DNA from: Erythrobacter sp. ANT-B3C2
Lineage (GTDB): Bacteria > Pseudomonadota > Alphaproteobacteria > Sphingomonadales > Sphingomonadaceae
Length of the DNA: 64,000 nucleotides
Direction: 5' to 3'
NCBI GenBank assembly: GCA_001683845.1
Contig: LXQI01000008.1
Coordinates: 175,322-239,321, forward strand
The notes below the pieces were generated by a model. It searched no databases. It saw nothing but the letters and a program-made list of their open reading frames with translations, and had not been told where the DNA came from. Shown piece by piece: positions 43,345-53,082 of this stretch. The translations under genes and the position numbers were made by a program. How positions within the stretch are numbered: the first letter of the stretch is position 1; each line of letters starts with the position of its first letter.

Positions 43345-44007
43345 ATGAGAAGAAATCGTTTATCGCGCCGCCACGCGGCGCAACTCATTGCACTCACCTT
43401 CGGCGCGGTAGGGGTCAGCTACGTCCTGCGCCAGTCGGCCCCACTCGGTCGGGACGTGTCGCACAGCCCGACGGCTAGAGCGCTGCTCGCAACCAAGCAG
43501 GGCCCCATCAAGGGCCCGCCGGATGCCGACCTCACTGTCGTGGTCTTCAACGATTATCAGTGCCCGGCGTGCCGGGTGGCGAGCGCGGCGCTCGATGAGG
43601 CATTTTCCGCCGACAAGAATGTGCGTGTTGTTTACAGAGAGTGGCCGATTTTCGGGCCGTCTTCGGAAAGAGCCGCCCGGGTCGCCCTCGCGGCTGATGG
43701 CCAAGGCATTTACCCCGAGGTTCATCGCGGGCTGATGCGGGCGAGCCCGCCTCTCGACGAGCAAACGCTAAGGAGCGTCGTCGAGCAGGCTGGCGGCCGG
43801 TGGGATGTTCTGAAACGCGATCTCAACACCCGGCAGCAGGCGATTGACCGAACCCTGGCGCAAACGGGCGTCGACGCATTCTTCCTCGAACTGTCCGGCA
43901 CCCCCGCCTACCTCATCGGGAACCTCCTCGTCACCGGAGCCTTAACGGCCGAGGAATTCGGCGAGGCCTTCGAGTTGGCGCGTGCCGCCCGCAACGGCAA
44001 CGGCTGA
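43345..44007 (+). CDS. DsbA-family thioredoxin-fold protein
   Basis: Exported or membrane-tethered thiol oxidoreductase. 220 residues: basic N-terminus with twin Arg (SRRHAAQLIALTFG, possibly a signal anchor), a linker, thioredoxin fold with the CPAC site in NDYQCPACRVAS (Cys73, Cys76), and cis-Pro in SGTPAYLIGN. Similar to Com1/BdbD-type proteins. No dsbB next to it. Confidence 0.82.
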   Translation: MRRNRLSRRHAAQLIALTFGAVGVSYVLRQSAPLGRDVSHSPTARALLATKQGPIKGPPDADLTVVVFNDYQCPACRVASAALDEAFSADKNVRVVYREWPIFGPSSERAARVALAADGQGIYPEVHRGLMRASPPLDEQTLRSVVEQAGGRWDVLKRDLNTRQQAIDRTLAQTGVDAFFLELSGTPAYLIGNLLVTGALTAEEFGEAFELARAARNGNG

Positions 44008-44136
44008 ACGCCAAGCTTCAGCCCGGAGCGGCTGGAAGTGGCTGACCGGGATACGACCGTCAGATACCCGTTCCGAAGCGTCTGCGTTGATCCACCCGCG
44101 TCTTCCTCCCGTCAATGACGGGAAGGACGCGAGCAG

Positions 44137-44565
44137 TCAGCTCTTGCTCAGCAGATCCCCGTATCTCCGCTGCATCTCCTCAGGGGAGACCTCCTCGATT
44201 TGGTACCCGAGCATCCAGTCATAGCCGAACGGATCCCGTACCGTTCCGCCACGCTCTCCATAGAACTCGTCCACAACCGGGCGCGTTACGTGAGCGCCCG
44301 CCGCCACCGCGCGCGAGACAGCTGCATCAGCGTCATCGACGTGGAGATGGATCAGACAAGCTCCGTAGCTGTCTGGGCTGAGAGCGCGGATGCCGAACTC
44401 AGGAAATTCGTCCGAGATCATGATCGTGGCCGACCCGAACAGGAGTTGGGCATGACCGATGCGACCACCCGGTTCCACTAGGCGGAACTCCTCCACTGCG
44501 CCGAACGCCTGTTTGTAGAAGGCAATAGCTGCCTCTGCGTCGTTCGCTCTCAAGTACGGGAACAA
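44137..44565 (-). CDS. VOC (glyoxalase/PhnB-like) family protein
   Basis: Small metal-site fold protein, function unassigned. 142 residues: LFPYLRANDAEAAIAFYKQA, GHAQLLFGSATIMISDEFPE, VDDADAAVSRAVAAGA and ERGGTVRDPFGYDW, all typical of the PhnB-like branch. The start is unsure: the TTG at 44563-44565 is used, but the frame upstream reads VKKIHE, the usual beginning of relatives, and AGGAGAG at 44584-44590 precedes a GTC where GTG would be expected. Overlaps the AraC gene end. Confidence 0.78.
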   Translation of the reverse strand: MFPYLRANDAEAAIAFYKQAFGAVEEFRLVEPGGRIGHAQLLFGSATIMISDEFPEFGIRALSPDSYGACLIHLHVDDADAAVSRAVAAGAHVTRPVVDEFYGERGGTVRDPFGYDWMLGYQIEEVSPEEMQRRYGDLLSKS

Positions 44566-45428
44566 TTCGTGGATTTTCTTGACCTCTCCTTTCGCAGCCC
44601 TCGCTCCTGCATCGGGTTGGGCGGCTGGTCTTGAAGAAATCTGACCTCTGGCTGTGGGGCTGAGACCAAAACGTGCCTGGGATTGACAGGTGCGCTGCGC
44701 CGGTACGCCCCGGGGCTGAGGCTGGCGAACTCCTCAAAATCGCGTGTCAGGTGCGCCTGATCCGCATAGCCAACCCGCGCGGCTAGGCCCGCAAGAGAAG
44801 TGCGGACTTTTGGTGTGAGGCCGACCGATTGGGCAAAGGAACGGGCCAGATGACGATGAGACATACCGATGCCATCGACGGTTTCCGTGATGGACGTCCC
44901 ACGTTCCAGGCGTGACAGCATTTGACTGACCTTAGGGTCTGCATCGAGTGAGGTCGAAGTTCTTTGCTCGAGGAACTGCCCCCAGATGATCAAGCGTTCG
45001 GGCGCACTGGATGCCTCCGTGAGGCGCTCGCGCAGGTCCGCGAGCTCGGCGGTGGGCCATACATCTTCAAGGTCGGTGTGTTGAGAGAAGAACTCCGCCA
45101 TTGGAGCGCGCAGGAGGACGTGCGCTCGGCCCGGGCGGAGCACGGCTCCCACAGTTGCGCTTTTTCCACCAAGCAGCTTTTCAAAAGCAGAGGCTCGCAC
45201 TTCCCCGATTACGCATCGGCTCATCACTTGGCCGATCGTATCATCTGCGCCGGCGGCCAACCGGACGCGGTCACCTGTGAACCGAACCACAATATGCGCG
45301 GCTCCGCTCGGAAGAACCAGTTCACGACCGCAGGTGCCTCGTTCAACGGACGAGGAACTGGTTGCCCACACCGTCGCGACGGCCGCTCGAAGCCGTTGCC
45401 CGGGCGGACACTTCACCCATAAGGGCAC
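44550..45428 (-). CDS. AraC-type regulator with an internally deleted DNA-binding domain
   Basis: 292 residues. The N-terminal part (ERGTCGRELVLPSGAAHIVV ...) is the DUF6597-like sensor. The C-terminal AraC domain has the first HTH (GISMSHRHLARSF-like: GIGMSHRHLARSFAQSVGLTPK) and the second (LAGLAARVGYADQAHLTRDF), but only four residues, VRTS, stand between them where the family has about 22. The linker helix is lost in frame, so DNA binding is doubtful. Starts with GTG at 45428. Confidence 0.75.
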   Translation of the reverse strand: MPLWVKCPPGQRLRAAVATVWATSSSSVERGTCGRELVLPSGAAHIVVRFTGDRVRLAAGADDTIGQVMSRCVIGEVRASAFEKLLGGKSATVGAVLRPGRAHVLLRAPMAEFFSQHTDLEDVWPTAELADLRERLTEASSAPERLIIWGQFLEQRTSTSLDADPKVSQMLSRLERGTSITETVDGIGMSHRHLARSFAQSVGLTPKVRTSLAGLAARVGYADQAHLTRDFEEFASLSPGAYRRSAPVNPRHVLVSAPQPEVRFLQDQPPNPMQERGLRKERSRKSTNCSRT

Positions 45429-45582
45429 TAGGCGATCAACCGTGGTCTCCTTGTCACACGTTAACGCGACAATAGCACCGGCGTCGATCCGTTCATCGGG
45501 CGGTTGCTTTCAAATCCTAGGAGAAATTATCTCAACTTGGTCCAACGTGTCCCGCCCCATTACTGTAAGGTACTGAATAGGT

Positions 45583-45659
45583 TGGTAGCGGAGGAGGGAC
45601 TCGAACCCCCGACACGCGGATTATGATTCCGCTGCTCTAACCGGCTGAGCTACTCCGCC
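45583..45659 (-). tRNA. tRNA-Met (CAU)
   Basis: 77 bases including the encoded CCA. Reads GGCGGAGTAGCTCAG at the 5' end, anticodon stem GCGGA-ATCATAA-TCCGC with anticodon CAU, T-arm GGGGGTTCGAGTCCC and ends CTCCGCTACCA. The GTTAGAGCAGCGGAATCATAATC context fits elongator Met; a tRNA-Ile with lysidine-modified CAU is less likely but not excluded from sequence alone. Confidence 0.92.
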
Positions 45660-45717
45660 CCGCTTGCACCGTGGCGCGTTGGCAAGGCGGCGCGTTTAGG
45701 GCGGGCTCCGGCGGCGG

Positions 45718-46223
45718 TCAACCGCGAAAGGCGCAGCGCTTCAGCAGCCGCCAGGGGCCGCCGCAATAGGCGTGCAGCCCCAGCCCGGCAAAGCGAAACT
45801 CCCGCAGGTGCAGCTGCGGCGCCAGCACAGCCTGCAATGCCTTTGCCTCCGCTGGCGAGACCTTGTTCTGCACCGTCACATGCAGACGCGGCGTCGCCTG
45901 GTCCTGCGCGGTCAGCAGCCCCGAGAAGCGCTCCGCCAGCTCCGCGCGCAGCGCCAGCAGCGCCGGGCTCGCCAGTTTGACGGCCGTGCCGCGGCCCAGC
46001 GACATCACGCCCTCGATCCGCCCCGGCGGCGCTGGCCCGGCGGCGAGCCGCGCCAGCACCTCGCGCAGCTCCGCTTCGGCGCTCGGCGGCAGAGCGTGAA
46101 ACAGGGTGACATGTGCGGACAGGTGATTGCGCTCAGGTGGAAAATGCGCGCGCCGCAGCGCGTCCATCTGTGCCTGCACTCTGGCGGCAGCTCGGCCGTG
46201 AGGATCAGCGGCTCGCCGCTCAC
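45718..46223 (-). pseudogene. 2'-5' RNA ligase/cyclic phosphodiesterase-like gene with one-base frameshift
   Basis: Two-histidine (LigT-like) phosphoesterase fold. The body has both H-x-T motifs, AHVTLFHALPP and RLHVTVQNKV. The proper start is the GTG at 46221-46223, overlapping the mltG stop (GTGA), and reads MSGEPLILTAELPPE; the rest (VQAQMDALRRAHFPPERN) is in the next frame. The total length, 506 bases, is one short of a whole 169-codon gene, so one base is missing near 46180. It could be a true mutation or a sequence error. Confidence 0.75.
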
Positions 46224-47188
46224 ATTTCCCCGCGCTGCCGGCGGATGGCAAACCACTTTTCCACATTGGCGTTGTGCTCCGCCAGCGTTTCTCCGAAGGC
46301 GTGGCCGCCGGTGCCGTCCGCCACCATGTAAAGCGCCTGCGTCTCGGCCGGATCGAGCACCGCGGCGATCGCCGCCCGGCCGGGATTGGTAATCGGACCG
46401 CGCGGCAGGCCGACCATCGAATAGGTGTTGTAATCGTTCACCGCATCGATTTCGGAGCGGCGGATGCGCCGGCCGAGCGGGCGCCCCTGGGTCAACGGAT
46501 AGATGATCGTCGGGTCCGCCTGCAGCATCATCCCCGCCTTCAGGCGGTTCGAATAGAGCCCGGCCACCATCCGCAGCTCGCGCGCCACGCCGGTCTCCTT
46601 CTCGACAATTGAGGCGAGGATCACCGCCTCGCGCGGGGTACTGACCGCGATATCGGCACTGCGTTCGGGCCACAGCTCGGCGATCGTCCGCTCCATCGCC
46701 GCCTGCATCCGCTCCAGCACGGCGGCGCGGCTTTCTCCGCGCTCGAAATCGTAGCTTTCAGGCAGCACCGAGCCTTCGGGCGGAACCGGGATCTCGCCCG
46801 TCAGCAGCGGTTCGCGCATCAGCCGCTCGTGCACCAACACCGAGGGCATTCCCTCGGGAATGGTGACGAAGCGGCGGACCGCCTGCCCGTGCTGCAGCGT
46901 GTTCAGGATTGCAGCCGGGCTGGCCCCGGCCGGCAGCATGAACTCGCCCGCGCGGATCGGATCGGCGCTTCCCAGGACCTTTGCCCGCAGCAGGAAGCCA
47001 TCGGCCGAGCCGATCAGCCCCTCCCCTTCCAGCTTGCCCGCCACCGAGGTGAGCGAGGCGCCATCGGGCACGATGAAGGCCGTATCGTCACCCCCGTCGG
47101 AACCGCCCCACCAACCCGCCGCAAACCACGCCCCTGCGCCCAGCAGCAGAACCGCCAGCAGTCCGGCAACAAGGAGAAGGCGGCGCAC
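46220..47188 (-). CDS. mltG: Endolytic peptidoglycan transglycosylase MltG
   Basis: Inner-membrane lytic transglycosylase that ends glycan strand growth. 322 residues starting with GTG (MRRLLLVAGLLAVLLLGAGA, a membrane anchor), LysM-like part, then ESYDFERGE, the catalytic region LASIVEKETG (Glu196) and the end block YNTYSMVGLPRGPITNPG. Seven bases after fabF, the usual acpP-fabF-mltG order. Confidence 0.93.
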   Translation of the reverse strand: MRRLLLVAGLLAVLLLGAGAWFAAGWWGGSDGGDDTAFIVPDGASLTSVAGKLEGEGLIGSADGFLLRAKVLGSADPIRAGEFMLPAGASPAAILNTLQHGQAVRRFVTIPEGMPSVLVHERLMREPLLTGEIPVPPEGSVLPESYDFERGESRAAVLERMQAAMERTIAELWPERSADIAVSTPREAVILASIVEKETGVARELRMVAGLYSNRLKAGMMLQADPTIIYPLTQGRPLGRRIRRSEIDAVNDYNTYSMVGLPRGPITNPGRAAIAAVLDPAETQALYMVADGTGGHAFGETLAEHNANVEKWFAIRRQRGEM

Positions 47189-47194
47189 CTTCGG

Positions 47195-48457
47195 CTACTC
47201 GGGCCGCACCATCACCAGGCTGGCGTTGGTCCCGCCGAAGCCGAAGCTGTTGTTGAGGATGGCGCGCACCGGCCGCTTCTTGGCCGTGTGCGGAACCAGG
47301 TCCACGTCCGCGCAGCTGGGCGAGGGATTGTCGAGGTTCAGCGTGGGCGGCACGATCTGGTCGCGCATCGCCAGGATGCAGAAGATGCTCTCCACCGCTC
47401 CCGCGCCGCCGAGCAGGTGGCCGATGGCCGATTTCGTACTGCTCATCGAGACACCGCTGATGGCATCGCCAAACAACCGCCGCACCGCGCCCAGCTCCAG
47501 CTCGTCTCCCAGCGGAGTCGAGGTGCCGTGCGCGTTGATGTAGTCGATGTCCGCAGGCTGCATGCCGGCCTTGCGCAACGCCATTTCCATCGCACGGTAA
47601 GCGCCAGAACCTTCCGGATGCGGCGCAGTGACATGGTAGGCATCGCCCGAGAGACCATAGCCGACCACCTCCGCATAGATCTTCGCGCCACGCGCCTTGG
47701 CATGCTCATACTCTTCAAGCACCACCACCCCCGCGCCCTCGCCCATCACGAAGCCGTCGCGCGCCTCGTCATAAGGGCGGCTAGCGCGGGTGGGATCGTC
47801 GTTGAAGGCGGTGCTGAGCGCCCGCGCCTGCGCAAAGCCGGCGATGCCGATCGGGCAGATCGTCGCCTCGGCCCCGCCGGCCAGCATGATATCGGCATCG
47901 TCGTCGCGGATCATCCGCGCCGCATCCCCGATCGAATGCGCGCCGGTGGAACAGGCGGTGACGACCGCATGGTTGGGCCCCAACAGCCCATATTTGATTG
48001 AGACCTGGCCCGAAACGAGGTTGATCAGCCGCCCGTGAACAAAATGCGGGCTGACCCGGCTTGGACCCTTCGCGGCGAGAACCAGCGACTCTTTCTCGAT
48101 CCCTGGCAACCCGCCGATACCGCTGCCGATCGAGCAGCCGAAACGGAGCCGCGTGGCCTCGTCCGCATCCACCAGCCCGGCATCCTCGATCGCCTGGCCC
48201 GCCGCATCGATGCCGAAGATGATGAACGGATCGACCTGGCGCTGCACCTTGTGATCGACGCGAAGATCGGGATCGAAGCCGTATGCATGATCCTTGGGCT
48301 TCACCTCGCAGGCGATGCGGCACTTCTGGTCACTGGCATCAAACCGCGTGATCGGCCCCGCCCCGCTCTTGCCGGCGAGGATGTTAGCCCAGGCAATCTC
48401 CACATCCGCGCCGAGCGGGGTGACGAGCCCGAGCCCGGTGACGACGACACGACGCAT
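47195..48457 (-). CDS. fabF: 3-oxoacyl-ACP synthase II
   Basis: Condensing enzyme of fatty-acid elongation. 420 residues starting MRRVVVTGLGLVTPLG with the Cys-His-His triad: VTACSTGAHSIGDA, NAHGTSTPLGD and SAIGHLLGGAGAVES. The ATG at 48455-48457 fits the family. Preceded by acpP. Confidence 0.96.
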   Translation of the reverse strand: MRRVVVTGLGLVTPLGADVEIAWANILAGKSGAGPITRFDASDQKCRIACEVKPKDHAYGFDPDLRVDHKVQRQVDPFIIFGIDAAGQAIEDAGLVDADEATRLRFGCSIGSGIGGLPGIEKESLVLAAKGPSRVSPHFVHGRLINLVSGQVSIKYGLLGPNHAVVTACSTGAHSIGDAARMIRDDDADIMLAGGAEATICPIGIAGFAQARALSTAFNDDPTRASRPYDEARDGFVMGEGAGVVVLEEYEHAKARGAKIYAEVVGYGLSGDAYHVTAPHPEGSGAYRAMEMALRKAGMQPADIDYINAHGTSTPLGDELELGAVRRLFGDAISGVSMSSTKSAIGHLLGGAGAVESIFCILAMRDQIVPPTLNLDNPSPSCADVDLVPHTAKKRPVRAILNNSFGFGGTNASLVMVRPE

Positions 48458-48518
48458 GCTACTCTCCACAATCCTTCAAGACAGCGACCGGCCTTCAAAA
48501 CAGCAACAGGCCCAACCC

Positions 48519-48602
48519 ACCCGGGCTGAGCCTGTCGAAGCCCCTCTTCAAGGCGAAGAAGGAACCCTTCGATCCGTCGACCGGCTCAGGATCAGGGCGA
48601 AC
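48519..48602. repeat. Inverted pair of REP-like elements
   Basis: CCGGGCTGAGCCTGTCGAAG (48521-48540) and, facing it, CTTCGATCCGTCGACCGGCTCAGG (48568 onward) share the CTTCGACAGGCTCAGG-type core that recurs through many sphingomonad genomes. Together they can fold as a hairpin between acpP and fabF. Confidence 0.6.
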
Positions 48603-48618
48603 CGGAAAGCGCCATCGC

Positions 48619-48855
48619 TTATCCCTTGTGTTCTTCGATATACTGGTTGGCATCGCCCACGGTGTTGATCTTCTCGGCCGCATCGTCGGGAATCTCGACG
48701 CCGAACTCCTCCTCGAAGGCCATCACCAGCTCGACAATATCGAGGCTGTCTGCGCCAAGATCGTCGATGAAGCTCGCGTCCGGCGTGACCTTCTCTTCCT
48801 CGACGCCGAGATGCTCGACGACGATCTTCTTCACGCGGTCGGCGGTATCGCTCAT
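48619..48855 (-). CDS. acpP: Acyl carrier protein
   Basis: Carries growing acyl chains on phosphopantetheine. 78 residues, [20 protein letters not shown], with the attachment Ser37 in [13 protein letters not shown]. Acidic, normal length; the ATG is at 48853-48855. First gene of acpP-fabF-mltG. Confidence 0.98.
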   Translation of the reverse strand: MSDTADRVKKIVVEHLGVEEEKVTPDASFIDDLGADSLDIVELVMAFEEEFGVEIPDDAAEKINTVGDANQYIEEHKG

Positions 48856-48965
48856 GATGGGTCCTCTCGAAACTGGCATTGGCAACTCGGCTGCCGCCCT
48901 AATCAACGCCGGGAGCGGTGGCAAGTGCCCGGCGGCGGTGCGGGATCGCCGGCGGGTGCAGGCGT

Positions 48966-50795
48966 TCAGTCCCCGATCCGGTCCGTCCGCACCGTCTCGG
49001 CCCCGTTCGCTTCGGCAGCCGCCTTCGCCGCCTGTTCGGCGAGGCGGATATGCAGGTCGCGCAGCTGCCGCGGGCTGGCAGGGCTGGGCGCGCCCATCAT
49101 CAGATCCTGCGCGCGCTGGTTCATCGGAAAGGCGATCACCTCCCGAATATTCGGCTCGTCCGCCAGCAGCATCACGATCCGGTCGATCCCGGGCGCGGAG
49201 CCGCCATGTGGCGGGGCGCCCAGCTTGAACGCCTCGATCATGCCAGAGAAATTGGCGTCCACCTCCTCGCGCGCATAGCCCGCAATGGCGAAGGCCTTGT
49301 ACATGATCTCGGGCCGGTGGTTCCGGATCGCGCCGCTCGACAGTTCATAGCCGTTGCACACGATGTCGTACTGCCAGGCCAGCACGTCGAGCGGGTCCTG
49401 CGTCTCCAGCGCCTCCAGCTCGCCCTGCGGCATGCTGAAGGGGTTGTGGCTGAAATCCACCTTCTTCTGCTCGTCGTCGAACTCGAACATCGGGAAGTCG
49501 ACCACCCAGCAGAAGCGCAGGGCATTCGGCTCGATCAGCTCCAGTTCCTCGCCCACGCGGGTGCGCGCGGCGCCGGCCAGCTTCACCGCCTCCTTCGCCT
49601 TGCCCGCGGCGAAGAACAGCCCGTCATCCGGGCCAAGCCCAAGCTCGTTATAGAGCTGCGCCATCCGCTCGGGACCGTGGTTCTTGGCGATCGGCCCGCC
49701 GAACTCGCCGCCCTTGCGGGTGACATAGCCGAGCCCGGCGAAGCCTTCGCGCTTGGACCAATCGTTCATGTCATCGAAGAACTTGCGGCTCTTGCTTACC
49801 GTGTTCGGCGCGGGGATCACGCGTACCACCCCGCCCCCACCGACGATCTTCTCGAAGAGACCGAAGCCCGATTGGAGGAAATGCTCGCTCACGTCCGAGA
49901 TCAGCAGCGGGTTGCGCAGGTCTGGCTTGTCGGTGCCATAACGCAGCATCGCCTCGGCATAGGGAATGCGCCGGAACGGCGCGGCGTCGACCACGCGCCC
50001 GGCGGCAAACTCCTGGAACACGCCGTGCAGCACCGGCTCGATCGCGGCGAACACTTCGTCCTGCGTTACGAAGCTCATCTCGAAATCGAGCTGGTAGAAT
50101 TCCGGGCTACGATCGGCGCGCAGATCCTCGTCGCGGAAGCACGGGGCGATCTGGAAATAGCGGTCGAACCCCGCCACCATCAGCAGCTGCTTGAACATCT
50201 GGGGCGCCTGCGGCAGCGCATAGAACCGCCCCGGATGCAGCCGGCTGGGCACCAGATAATCGCGCGCGCCCTCGGGGCTGGACGCGCCCAGGATCGGAGT
50301 CTGGAATTCGGTGAAGCCCTGCCCCTGCATCCGCTGCCGCAGCGACGAGATCACCTGGCTGCGCAGCACGATGTTGCGATGCACCCGGTCGCGCCGCAAA
50401 TCCACGAAGCGGTACTTGAGGCGGATCTCCTCGGGATATTCCTGCTCGCCCGCCACCGGCAACGGCAGCTCCTCGGCGCGGCTCTGCACGGTCACGCCAC
50501 GCGCGAACACCTCGATTGCGCCGGTCGGCAGGTTGGCGTTCACCGTCTCCGCCGCGCGCGCCTTCACCTCGCCGTCGATCGTGACGACACTCTCCACCCG
50601 CAGCCCGTCCAGCACCGGCAAAGCGGGGGAATCCGAATCCGCCACGATCTGGGTGATGCCGTAATGGTCTCGCAGATCGACGAACAGCACGCCGCCATGA
50701 TCGCGCTTGCGGTGGACCCAGCCGGAGAGGCGAACGGTCTGGCCGACATCGTCCTGCCGCAGCGCGGCGCAGGTGTGGGTTCTGTAGGTGTGCAT
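48966..50795 (-). CDS. aspS: Aspartyl-tRNA synthetase
   Basis: Class II synthetase charging tRNA-Asp (and possibly tRNA-Asn). 609 residues: OB-fold anticodon domain ([21 protein letters not shown]), motif 2 [18 protein letters not shown], the bacterial GAD insertion and motif 3 [13 protein letters not shown]. The ATG at 50793-50795 ([13 protein letters not shown]) is standard. Confidence 0.97.
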   Translation of the reverse strand: MHTYRTHTCAALRQDDVGQTVRLSGWVHRKRDHGGVLFVDLRDHYGITQIVADSDSPALPVLDGLRVESVVTIDGEVKARAAETVNANLPTGAIEVFARGVTVQSRAEELPLPVAGEQEYPEEIRLKYRFVDLRRDRVHRNIVLRSQVISSLRQRMQGQGFTEFQTPILGASSPEGARDYLVPSRLHPGRFYALPQAPQMFKQLLMVAGFDRYFQIAPCFRDEDLRADRSPEFYQLDFEMSFVTQDEVFAAIEPVLHGVFQEFAAGRVVDAAPFRRIPYAEAMLRYGTDKPDLRNPLLISDVSEHFLQSGFGLFEKIVGGGGVVRVIPAPNTVSKSRKFFDDMNDWSKREGFAGLGYVTRKGGEFGGPIAKNHGPERMAQLYNELGLGPDDGLFFAAGKAKEAVKLAGAARTRVGEELELIEPNALRFCWVVDFPMFEFDDEQKKVDFSHNPFSMPQGELEALETQDPLDVLAWQYDIVCNGYELSSGAIRNHRPEIMYKAFAIAGYAREEVDANFSGMIEAFKLGAPPHGGSAPGIDRIVMLLADEPNIREVIAFPMNQRAQDLMMGAPSPASPRQLRDLHIRLAEQAAKAAAEANGAETVRTDRIGD

Positions 50796-50914
50796 CCGCG
50801 AGGCTCTTAGCGCAACGCACCGGCGGGGCAAGCGAGCGCGGGATCGCAGCAGCGGGTCACAAAAGGCTTTCCGCCCGTTGGCGAGGGGCCTGCAACCCGC
50901 TAACGGCATGCCCC

Positions 50915-52102
50915 ATGAACATTCACCCGCTGATCACGGATACGGAGACTCTCGCCGCTCTGTGCGACCGCCTTGCCAAAGGCGATTTCGTCGCCGTGGA
51001 CACCGAGTTCATGCGCGAGAACACCTTCTATCCTCTGCTCTGCCTGGTGCAGGTGGGCAACGAGCACGAGGCGGCGGCGATCGACCCGCTGGCCAAGGGC
51101 ATCGATCTCAAGCCCCTGCTGGATCTGCTGACCGACAATGAGGACGTGCTGAAGGTCTTCCACGCCGGCGGGCAGGACGTGGAGATCGTGTACAACCTCA
51201 CCGGCAAGACCCCGCACCCCATCTTCGATACGCAGGTGGCGATGATGGCGGTCAGCCAGTCGGAACAGATCGGCTATGCCAACCTGGTCGAGAACTGGCT
51301 TGGCAAGACGATCGACAAGGGCGCCCGCTTCACAGACTGGAGCCGCCGCCCGCTGAGCGAGCGACAGATCGAATATGCCATCGGCGATGTCACCTATCTG
51401 GCAACGATCTTCCCCAAGCTGCTGAAAAAGCTGATCAAGACCGGCCGCGGCCAATGGCTCGATGCGGAGATGGAGCGGCTGGCGGACCCGTCAAACTATG
51501 CCAACGATATCGACACCGCCTGGCACCGGATCCGCGCGCCCAGCCGCAATGCCGTGGTGCTCGGCCGCCTCAAGGCGCTCGCCGCCTGGCGCGAGGTGGA
51601 GGCACAGGGCAAGGACATCCCGCGCGGCCGCATCATGCGCGACGAGACGCTGGCCGATCTCGCCAGCCAGCCCCCCAAGACGCAGGAGGATCTCGCCAAG
51701 GTGCGCGGTCTCAGCCAGGCGTGGCGCGACAACGAGATCGGCCGCCGCCTCATGGCGGTGCTGCGCGACGCCACCGATCTGCCAAGGGACGAGATGCCCG
51801 AAAAGCCCCCGCGCGGCGCCCCGCTGGGCAAGGAAGGCGCGCTGGTGGCGGATCTGCTCAAGCTGCTGCTGAAGATCCGCGCGCGCGAAATCGACGTCGC
51901 CGCGCGCCTGCTCACCCGCTCCGACGAGCTGGAGGCACTCGCCGCCGGCGTCCGCAAGCTGCCGATGCTCGAAGGCTGGCGCTTCGAGACCTTCGGGCGG
52001 GACGCGCTCGACCTGGTGGAAGGCAAGCTCGCCTTCGCGGTGGAGAACGGCCATCTCAAGATGACCCATATCGACGATGCTGCGCGGGCATCGGAGGAGT
52101 GA
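50915..52102 (+). CDS. rnd: Ribonuclease D
   Basis: 3'-5' exonuclease maturing tRNA 3' ends. 395 residues: DEDDy motifs [27 protein letters not shown] and [16 protein letters not shown], followed by the HRDC region ([19 protein letters not shown] helices). Full length. Divergent from aspS over 119 bases; oxyR follows 31 bases downstream. Confidence 0.95.
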   Translation: MNIHPLITDTETLAALCDRLAKGDFVAVDTEFMRENTFYPLLCLVQVGNEHEAAAIDPLAKGIDLKPLLDLLTDNEDVLKVFHAGGQDVEIVYNLTGKTPHPIFDTQVAMMAVSQSEQIGYANLVENWLGKTIDKGARFTDWSRRPLSERQIEYAIGDVTYLATIFPKLLKKLIKTGRGQWLDAEMERLADPSNYANDIDTAWHRIRAPSRNAVVLGRLKALAAWREVEAQGKDIPRGRIMRDETLADLASQPPKTQEDLAKVRGLSQAWRDNEIGRRLMAVLRDATDLPRDEMPEKPPRGAPLGKEGALVADLLKLLLKIRAREIDVAARLLTRSDELEALAAGVRKLPMLEGWRFETFGRDALDLVEGKLAFAVENGHLKMTHIDDAARASEE

Positions 52103-52133
52103 GCCGCATGCCCGCACTCTTCCGGGGCTGCCG

Positions 52134-53030
52134 ATGACGACCTACCTACCCACCATCAAGCAGCTGCAATATCTCGTGGCGCTGCATGAACAGGGTCATT
52201 TCGGGCGGGCGGCCGAGGCGAGCTTCGTCTCGCAATCCACCCTTTCCGCCGGCATCCGCGAGCTGGAATCGCTGCTCGGCGTCACGCTGGTGGAGCGCAG
52301 CCGGCGAGTGGTCCGCTTCACCCCGCTGGGCGAGGCGGTGGTCGCCAAGGCACACCGCCTGCTGCGCGAAGGCGAGGAGCTGTCCGCCCTGGTCCAGTCC
52401 GCCGGCAAGCCGCTCGCGGGCGAACTGCGGATGAGCGTCATTCCCACTATCGCGCCCTTCCTGCTCCCCCGCATCCTCCCGCGGCTCCGGCAGGAGCGCC
52501 CCGCGCTCAAGCTGTTCCTGCGCGAGGAGACCAGCGGCGACGCCATCGAATCGCTCCATCATGGGCGCGCCGATTGCGTGCTGCTCGCCCTGCCCTACGC
52601 CACCGGCGAGGTGGATCGCGAGATCATCGGCGAGGATCGCCTGCTGATTGCCTTCCCCAAGGACGAACCGCGCGACCCGCCCGCCGAGATCACCCCGGGG
52701 ATGATCGACGAGGGGCGGCTGCTGCTGCTGGAAGACGGGCACTGCCTGCGCGACCACGCGCTCGCCGCCTGCAACCGGCCGGAGCTGCGCGCGTCCGCCA
52801 CGATGATCGGCACCTCGCTGCACACGCTGGTGCAGATGGTGGACAATGGCCTGGGCCTCACGCTGTTGCCGCAAATGGCGATCGACGCGGGTATCCTCGC
52901 CAACACCCAGATCGTCACCCGCCCGCTCGATACCGACAGTGCCTTGCGCCACATTGCGCTTGTCTGGCGCAAGAACAGCCCCCGCGGAGACGAATTCCGC
53001 CTGCTGGCCACGGAATTGCGCGACGGGTGA
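52134..53030 (+). CDS. oxyR: Hydrogen peroxide-inducible activator OxyR
   Basis: LysR regulator sensing peroxide through a disulfide. 298 residues: N-terminal winged HTH (QLQYLVALHEQGHFGRAAEA, SQSTLSAGIRELES) and the redox pair in LLEDGHCLRDHALAAC, Cys204 and Cys213, with the same spacing as Cys199/Cys208 in E. coli. No katG or ahpC is adjacent, so the targets lie elsewhere. The ATG is at 52134. Confidence 0.94.
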   Translation: MTTYLPTIKQLQYLVALHEQGHFGRAAEASFVSQSTLSAGIRELESLLGVTLVERSRRVVRFTPLGEAVVAKAHRLLREGEELSALVQSAGKPLAGELRMSVIPTIAPFLLPRILPRLRQERPALKLFLREETSGDAIESLHHGRADCVLLALPYATGEVDREIIGEDRLLIAFPKDEPRDPPAEITPGMIDEGRLLLLEDGHCLRDHALAACNRPELRASATMIGTSLHTLVQMVDNGLGLTLLPQMAIDAGILANTQIVTRPLDTDSALRHIALVWRKNSPRGDEFRLLATELRDG

Positions 53031-53082
53031 GCGGCGGGATAAGACCCGATCCGTGTTCTCGAGCGGGTCAGGAGATGGCCCC

